DNA of 64,000 bases, taken from assembly GCA_030180135.1 (NCBI GenBank), contig CM058234.1:33452766-33516765 (forward strand). Direction: 5' to 3'. Source of the DNA: Orychophragmus violaceus (Eukaryota > Streptophyta > Magnoliopsida > Brassicales > Brassicaceae). Below, one piece after another: positions 58,035-64,000 of the stretch. The notes under the pieces are model-generated. The model did no database searches. It was given only the letters and a program-made list of their open reading frames with translations, and was not told the origin of the DNA. Position 1 is the first letter of the stretch. Every line of letters begins with the position of its first letter. The position numbers and the translations under genes were made by a program.

Positions 58035-58716
58035 TCGTTAGGCGCTAGTCGGGCGGCGGGGTTGGGCCTAGCGCCTAACGAAAAAATCGGAGAGTACGCG
58101 GGATTTACGCGGGGCGGAATTTTGGCCTAATTTGAAGGGTTTTTTAATATTTAGATAAAGTTAAATCATGTTTGTAGAAATAATGTACATTAATAGAAGA
58201 CATCCCAGCGGTAAAAGACCAATTGCTTCTGCCAGCATCCCAGGTTCGACACTCTTCAGACCGCCGAGACCTATTTATATATATATATTATAAATAGTTT
58301 AAAATATATCATTAATTTCGTCATGGCACAGTGGTTCGCGTGCGTCCAGGTGATTCTAGTAACCTGAGTTCGAGTGCATGTAGCTCTATTTTTAGATGTT
58401 TTAACTTAAGACATTATTAATTAAGGGTAAAATAGACAATTACATCTCATCTTCTTCCTCATGTCTGCGACAACCCTAAAAATGGCGGCCACTGTTTTTT
58501 TTTTGGCTGTTTTCATCACTTTTTCTTTGGTTTTTCGCGATATATGTACCCAAAATCGACATATCTAATCAATATAACTCGATTTATAAGCAAAGATGAA
58601 AGAAATCTTGAGTTTTTCGAAGTCAACGATTTTTTAATCGATCAGGGGAAATCGCGGCGGCCGGAGGCCGACGAGCGATTTCCCGGCGCCTAGTCGGCCC
58701 TCGGCGCCGCGTTTTA
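58035..58716. mobile_element. Putative non-autonomous element bounded by GGCGCC-rich inverted repeats
   Basis: The left end has a perfect 14-base hairpin (TCGTTAGGCGCTAG, 58035-58048, with its complement at 58068-58081). The right end (58649-58716) is GC-rich with CGCGGCG..CGCCGCG arms and CCTAGTCGGCC resembling the left CTAGTCGGGC. Imperfect TAAGAACCTTT and TAAGAACATTT copies flank it. The core is AT-rich and contains two tRNA-like stretches (58205-58262 and 58322-58385) with A-box and B-box like words. No protein. Confidence 0.45.
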
Positions 58717-58822
58717 GAACAGTATTAAGAACATTTAACTTTCATTATCAAACCTTGCCCGATTTTGCTTAATATCTTTTGACTTTGCAGATTTCATAAC
58801 TGGATTGACATCTAATATATAA

Positions 58823-58827
<5 letters not shown>

Positions 58828-58869
<42 letters not shown>
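58828..58869. repeat. (TA)n microsatellite
   Basis: About 40 bases of alternating TA. The isoleucine/tyrosine open frame on the minus strand is an artefact. Confidence 0.95.
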
Positions 58870-58872
<3 letters not shown>

Positions 58873-59526
58873 TTGATAAATGTGAATGTATATAAATATT
58901 GCAATCATACGTATTTTGTTGGTAAAAGAATTGTCTACACATGAATTTATCAACTCTAAATCGGAAAAGTTATTGGATTTCGGGTAAATGTGGTTTGACC
59001 GTATTTAATCTGATTTGATAATATTTTTAAAAATTAATAGTATAATCGTTTCACAATAGTTTATTAGTATCTACAGATATAAGCTCTCCAAATATATATT
59101 AAAAACCACTGTAAAACAAATACTGAAATAATAATAAATATATTTTCTAAAACAAATGATCGATATTTGTTGATCCGATCATATATCAAACTAATAATTT
59201 AAAATTTTGTTCTGATGATTTTACCTGATTTTTAAGTTATATTTCTAAATATTTTATTAAAATTACCAGTATAGAGAGTTGTATTAAACTTTTAAAAACC
59301 AATTACTAAGAACTTTAGTAAACAAAAAAAGTAAAAGTGTTCTTTGAATTTTATTTCAGGTTCCTGATATATGAAGCTTTGTTTTTTAGAAAAATATAAG
59401 AATAAAATAATATATCAAAGACTAAAAGGATTTGCAAATATTAAGATGACGAAAACTCTCTTAATTACGTTATTTGAATGTATATTTATACTCACCTATT
59501 CCTATTTAAATATCTGAAAATGTAAA
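58870..59526. other. AT-rich DNA, nothing recognised
   Basis: No coding or repeat structure of note. Confidence 0.5.
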
Positions 59527-61595
59527 TCTATACTATTATTTGGGAAGTGATTTTGGGAGAATGGAGCTCTCTCATTCACTCTTGAATTAAAATATCTTAA
59601 TTACCTTTAATGAATTTATAATTTATCTAAGAAAAAATCCGATCACAATTTTTTTTATTTAGGTTAAAATAAATGTCTCATATCGTTCTTAACTAATTAA
59701 AGAGGCAAAATTTTTATTTGGGCTAAGCTAAAAGCGGCATGTACTCCTTAGTTAATTAAACTCTACTAAATATTCTTATGAACCAAACATAACCACGTGT
59801 ACTTAACTAATTAACTAAATTGACTAACAAATCACACAACCATCCATCCCCCCCCCCAAAAAAAAATAATACAGCCCCCCAAAAAATGTATACCCAAAAC
59901 TCACTTTAAAAAATAGAAAACCCTAATCTCTTAATCCTTCACATATATATCATAGTAAGTAGGGTTTCAAAAGAAAATTAGCTTTCATTCATATTATTTT
60001 CATAAAAATATAATATTGAATTACACACCTAAACAACGCTTATACAGAAAAATAGATATTAAAAAGCAAATACTAACAATTAATAACAATAACCTGACAT
60101 AAAAAAAACTAATCCTCTTCATTAAATTGATCAACCAAACTCAATGCAAAGCATACACAAACAAAAATAGGATAAACAACACCTTCTTTTGTCATAATAT
60201 CCTCAAAAACATTGGACATTTAACAACATCTAACAAAATCCACAAATAATAAATTTCAGCAGCATGTAATGAGACATATGATATAACAACACCACACAAA
60301 ACGATTTTCTTTAGTTTGCGTGGTAACGATTTTTATGTTTACATATCAAATCCTTTTAAACGGATATTCAGAATAAATAAATAAGTATTTGAGATTCGGG
60401 AAACATTTGTTTACCATCCATCTATACAATAAATTCAAAATTGTTGGCGAGAATATTTTGATCTATACCTGAAACTGTTGATTGGACGGCTAGAAGATGA
60501 GATGGTAATATTTCCATAGTCATGGATGTTTAGAACCTATAATTTTAATCCAATGAAATTAAATAAGTAACAAATTTAAATAAATAACTTATAAATATAT
60601 ATTGTTATTCTTTTTATATACGTAGATACAAACATCTATAATTATTTTACTTTAATATATATATATATATTGTTCAAATTTTAAATAAGGAATTTTAGTT
60701 TTAATAGCTTACAAATATCTATGGTTATTTTTTTATATGTATATATAAACAAACGTCTATAAATATTCACTAATATATATATATACATATATATATGTCA
60801 TATACTTACGCATAAGTAAATATTGGTCATGGAAGATATTTACTTTAATTTAATATTTCGGTTGCTTTCATCGTGATAATTAATAATAGTCAGAGAAAAT
60901 CTCTTAAAAATATTAGTGTATATCTTCAAAGCTAATATTTATTCATGGGCAATCATATATAGCTCTTTAAAGAAGTTTTTGGTTATATTATTTTTATGAA
61001 TAATAAATTTATATAATTTCATTGAAAATAAATTAATAAACAAAAAATATACAAGTCAATCCAACACTAAATGTGTTTTTTTTTTTACTTTTTTTACAAC
61101 AAAAGGTGAAAAGAACCTATTTCTATCCATCCATTTAAATTAGTGGATCCGGTCCAATGTGGAAACAATTCGATGCTTTGGCACGAGCATTTCGTGCTAA
61201 CTTTTCCGCTATCATATTATTCGTCGTGGTATATGCTTGAAGACAAAAGTTTGAAACATTGGCTTTTTTCGTTGGAACTACTCCAAATAAACTGTGAAGG
61301 CTGACCATTCTCCTGGTTCAAATACCTTCTAAACCAACTCCGAACAGTGAACTGCAAATGTTATGTGGTATTGTTTGAAGAAAATCATACAATCCATGGC
61401 CTAAATTAGTGTTTCGAATTCCGCATGTAACGGAGACAAGCCTGTTTTCAGGTTCCTAGATACCATCATAACATTAATCTCTCCATCGTAGGTGCATATT
61501 TAATTTAAATTTAAATAAAATATTAAATATTAAATTTAAAAACATAACTTAAATATTTATTAGCAGCCCACACAAGGTGTGGGGCAATCACCTAG
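59527..61595 (+). mobile_element. Complete non-autonomous Helitron
   Basis: Starts TCTATACTATTATTTGGG after an A. It ends with hairpin CCCACAC-AAG-GTGTGGG (61567-61583), then GCAATCAC and CTAG (61592-61595), followed by T. That is the Helitron rule: 5' TC, 3' hairpin plus CTRR, insertion between A and T without duplication. 2069 bases, no Rep/helicase. It carries a decayed RNase H-like fragment near its 3' end. Confidence 0.8.
61140..61490 (-). pseudogene. RNase H-like (RVT_3 type) fragment inside the Helitron
   Basis: On the minus strand the order is VMMVSRNLKTGLSPLHAEFE, a stop, AMDCMIFFKQYHITFAV, HCSELV, then after further breaks AEKLARNARAK. This follows the RNase H-like domain found in many plant proteins and LINE-derived genes (LHAE.EAL..A, then D/H-S-x-L-V, then ADxLAR). 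At least two stops and a frameshift. Probably captured host or LINE-derived DNA; no function now. Confidence 0.6.
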
Positions 61596-61632
61596 TTAAA
61601 TTTATATTAAGAAATTGTAACACACCCTTTTA

Positions 61633-61681
61633 CCCCCCCCCCCCCCCCCCCCCCCAAAAGTAACACCCCCCCCCCCCCCCC
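61633..61681. repeat. Two poly-C tracts
   Basis: 23 C at 61633-61655 and 16 C at 61666-61681, separated by AAAAGTAACA. Long C runs are rare in plant DNA; length may be unreliable. The glycine-rich minus-strand frame here is an artefact. Confidence 0.8.
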
Positions 61682-62109
61682 GGACGTGTTTTACAAAAAA
61701 CAGAATATTTTTTAATAAAAAATTCAATTCTTCCAATAATTTTCTGAAATTCCAAACATCATCAAAGATTATATCAGTTATATGCACTCAAAATTGTTGA
61801 CCAAAAGAAAAAAATACACTCAAAATTAACTTTGAACGACTTATAACTGATTTTTCTCCTATATAGCTTTTCAATTAGTTTTATTTTGTCTATAAACAAA
61901 TAATATTGTTTTACCACATAAAAAAAAATAAAAGATGGAGATCGTGAGTAATAGAGAAAAAACGGAGCAGTTAGATAATGGGACTCTTTTTATTTTAAAA
62001 AATATTGTGAAATATTGAGTTAGTCACTTGTAAAAAATTTAAAAAAAAAATCAGATTATAGCAATTGGATTAAAAACCTCTATCTGAGTAACAAAACCAT
62101 CGCAGAAGA
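61682..62109. other. AT-rich DNA, nothing recognised
   Basis: No coding or structural feature of note. Confidence 0.5.
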
Positions 62110-62775
62110 CCTTCATCCACTTTCGTAACAAAACCGTTGCAGTTGTTGCTTCAAGCCAGTATGCTTCAAGCCATCTATGTCGAATTTCTCAAATGCTGCT
62201 CTTGATCTCTGTTGCCATTTGTGAGAAACATGCTCCTCTAATTGATTTATGTGTAATGCAGTAGCAACAAACTCTTCGAAATCCAAAAATCCACCTGTGT
62301 TGCCATCAATCTGCATGAATGCAGCATCATACACAACTTCTAGCTTAATTTTAAATTGAAGAATCTCATCATCACTATTAACTAACTAAAAATTTACATA
62401 CATACCGCTTGAAGAATCTCTATGACTCGTGCATCCTTAAGCTTCCAAGGATGATCTTTCACAAGAGGCTATAGAAACATGAATTAGATATCAAGTTTAG
62501 AGAGTATGGTGTATCAAATTTTGATAGTGATGTGGAGAGGTGTTTGTTTTTAACTTTACCTGCCTCATATCATCAAGGCTAATGGCCCCATTCTTGTCAA
62601 CATCAATCACATAAAACTGGTCTCCTAGATCCGCTAACTCTTCTTCATCAAGCGTCGTTGCAAGAGCCTAAAAATGAAAGAAGAATTCTCAGGTTATATA
62701 AAACACACATCAAAACCTTCAAATGAACACAACTCTCACTCTTCTTAAATACCCTTAAGGCGAATTGCTTGAGAG
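62110..62775 (-). pseudogene. Calcium-dependent protein kinase, EF-hand exons (pseudogene)
   Basis: CDPKs couple calcium binding by C-terminal EF hands to kinase activity. Minus-strand exons: LKQFALR (ending 62753), ALATTLDEEELADLGDQF with the EF loop DVDKNGAISLDD (62667-62560), PLVKDHPWKLKDARVIEILQ (62468-62406), and IDGNTGGFLDFEEFVATAL, then HINQLEEHVSHKW and AAFEKFDIDG (62310 to about 62150). All three introns have GT and AG borders. The second EF loop has a changed residue (GNTGG), the third EF hand is lost by deletion after FDIDG, and the kinase domain is missing because a Ty3/gypsy fragment begins at about 62776. It resembles the CPK16/18/28 type by the WKL and HQLEEH region, a tentative assignment. 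Not functional. Confidence 0.8.
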
Positions 62776-63649
62776 AGCTAAATTTCACCAACTAACGCAT
62801 ATTGTTGAGAACAGATACGTCTATGGGAATCTCAGTTGCAATCAAAGGCGTTTCTTACTTATCATGACCGACTACTTCACAAAGTGGGTCAAAGCTAAGG
62901 CCTATGTCACAATCCATGACGTCCAAGTCCAGAACTTCGTTTGGAAATACATCATATGTCGGTACGGGTTGCCATACGAGATCGTCACGGACAACGGGTC
63001 ACAGTTCACCTCGAACCTATTCGAAGGATTCTGCAAAAATTGGGATATACGGCTTAGCAAGTCGACACCAAGATATCCTCAAGGTAATGGATAAGCCGAA
63101 GCCACAAACAAAACTATCATTGCCGGCATCAAAAAGCGACTTGAAAGCAAAAAAGGAGTCTGGGCTGACGAGTTGGATGGAGTCCTTTGGTCGCATAGAA
63201 CAACCCCTCGCCGCGCAATGGGAGCTACTCCCTTTTTCTTAGCCTTCGGCGTAGAAGCAATGGTCCCAGCGGAAGCAAACATCTACACTCTCCGCCGATC
63301 TCTTATGCCACAGCATAGCGAGATCAACGAGAAAATGCTGATCCAAGCCCTTGACACAATAGAGGAAGAGCGAGATCGGGCTCTACTCCGCATTCAAAAT
63401 TACCAGCAGCTCGCAACTCGGTACTATAACCAGAAAGTCAAAGAGCGGCATTTTCAAGTCGGCGACTACGTCTTGCGCAAGGTCTACGAAAATACAAAGG
63501 AATGGAGAGCGGGCAAGCTTGGTGCAAAATGGGAAGGACCCTACAAAGTTACGAAAGTCGTCAAGCCTGGTGTTTACGAGCTCGAATCAATGAAGGGCAA
63601 AGCTTTGCCGCGATCATGGAATTCAGCAAGCTTGAAGGAATACTTCTAA
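62776..63649 (+). pseudogene. Ty3/gypsy integrase, one nonsense codon
   Basis: Integrase joins element cDNA to chromosomal DNA. The frame reads from ENRYVYGNLSCNQ through LIMTDYFTKW (first catalytic Asp), VTDNGSQFTS (second) and AEATNKTIIAG (Glu), which are the DDE triad. It then goes through the C-terminal LLRIQNYQQLATRYYNQKV and DYVLRKV region to WNSASLKEYF and a stop at 63649. A TAA at about 63092, just before AEA, replaces a residue that is normally glutamine. Otherwise the frame is open. The N-terminal zinc domain, reverse transcriptase and protease are absent from the window. Confidence 0.85.
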
Positions 63650-63815
63650 GACAGCCGATATATTTCAAAAAAAACAAAATCCGATGTATGAACTACGAGC
63701 GACTTGATTCTTCCTCGGGAGATACGTAGGCAGCCTTCATCGGCACAGTCGCAAAATTAATAAAATCTTTTACACTGTCTATACCGATATCGAAAGCTCA
63801 AGCAGACAAGACAGG
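63650..63815 (+). other. Gypsy 3' untranslated region
   Basis: Shares ATGAACTACGA..ACGTAGGCAG (63686-63735) with the relic at 25840-25890. No gene. Confidence 0.6.
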
Positions 63816-63970
63816 AAAGCCGAACTTCTTAGTTCGCAGAAGTCGAGTGTAAGAACTCGCAGAAAGCCGAACTTCTTAGTTCGCAGAAGTCGGGTGTAAG
63901 AACTCGCAGAACGCCGAACTTCTTAGTTCGCGAAAGTCGGGTGTAGGAGCACGCAGAAAGCCGAGCAAAG
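63816..63970. repeat. 47-base tandem repeat in gypsy 3' region
   Basis: Units start at 63816, 63863, 63910 and (partial) 63957. Each has AAAGCCGAACTTCTTAG, then GCAGAAGTCGGGTGTAAG. The period is an exact 47 for three steps. Confidence 0.85.
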
Positions 63971-64000
63971 ACTCGCACTAGCATCACGCTCCCTGGCCAG

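Larger units (their letters stand above)
62776..64000 (+). mobile_element. Ty3/gypsy retrotransposon, 3' part (runs off right edge)
   Basis: Integrase core and C-terminus on the plus strand, followed by a 3' untranslated region with a 47-base tandem repeat. It begins abruptly inside the coding region next to the CDPK exon, so the 5' part was lost or the junction is a rearrangement. Related to the antisense relic at 25800-26900. Confidence 0.85.

Noticed and set aside
58735..58953. 72-codon isoleucine/tyrosine-rich frame
   Set aside because: It reads through the (TA)n microsatellite.
61602..61787. Glycine-rich 61-codon frame
   Set aside because: It reads through the poly-C tracts.

Overview
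The window is a plant nuclear repeat region, most likely from a Brassicaceae genome. That assignment is an inference from initiator-Met-tRNA primed Ty1/copia elements, CACTA and Helitron ends of a Brassicaceae type, and intron-containing fragments of plant genes. There is no prokaryotic gene organisation. Almost all of it is transposable-element DNA, much of it nested. I see no intact ordinary host gene, only broken pieces of at least three: tryptophan synthase alpha, 3-phosphoglycerate dehydrogenase and a calcium-dependent protein kinase.

Layout, left half. 1-2633 is the 5' part of a CACTA (En/Spm) element on the minus strand; its TNP2-type transposase runs off the left edge. 2811-21871 is a non-coding LTR element on the plus strand (LARD-A, target duplication ACTAC). 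Inside it lies COPIA-B (4156-18963, minus, duplication CTTTA), which carries an uninterrupted 1325-codon gag-pol frame. Inside COPIA-B lies COPIA-C (5033-12118, minus, duplication CAAAT), which has an open pol but a deleted gag N-terminus. 21877-26984 is AT-rich DNA with a GGTTCGGG-type repeat and an antisense Ty3/gypsy relic. 26985-41695 is COPIA-D (plus, duplication GAAGA), with two nonsense codons and COPIA-E (32946-40142, minus, duplication GGCTG) inserted near the end of its pol. COPIA-E keeps an open gag but a ruined pol.

Layout, right half. 42131-42165 is a Helitron 3' terminus on the minus strand. 43033-56104 holds two blocks of a tryptophan synthase alpha pseudogene, separated by two poly(A)-tailed retroposons (43605-44597 and 45088-46076) and an older copia element (COPIA-F, 46996-55356, duplication AATTC). 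COPIA-F is itself split by a 3.0-kb CACTA element (48866-51910, duplication TCA) that carries part of a phosphoglycerate dehydrogenase gene. The right end holds a GC-rich inverted-repeat element (58035-58716), a complete 2.07-kb Helitron (59527-61595), poly-C tracts, a truncated CDPK pseudogene and a Ty3/gypsy integrase with its 3' region (62776-64000).

How the parts relate: COPIA-B, C, D and E are one family with different states of decay. B looks autonomous, C lacks gag, E lacks pol, and D is recently killed by nonsense codons. Their LTRs differ at only one to five sites by eye, so the family has been active recently. The most interesting observations are a hairpin at one fixed LTR position whose sequence is replaced between members while the pairing is kept, the trans-mobilisation implied by C and E, an LTR-divergence paradox between D and E, and the captured or broken host genes. 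I did not find a clearly new biochemical system.
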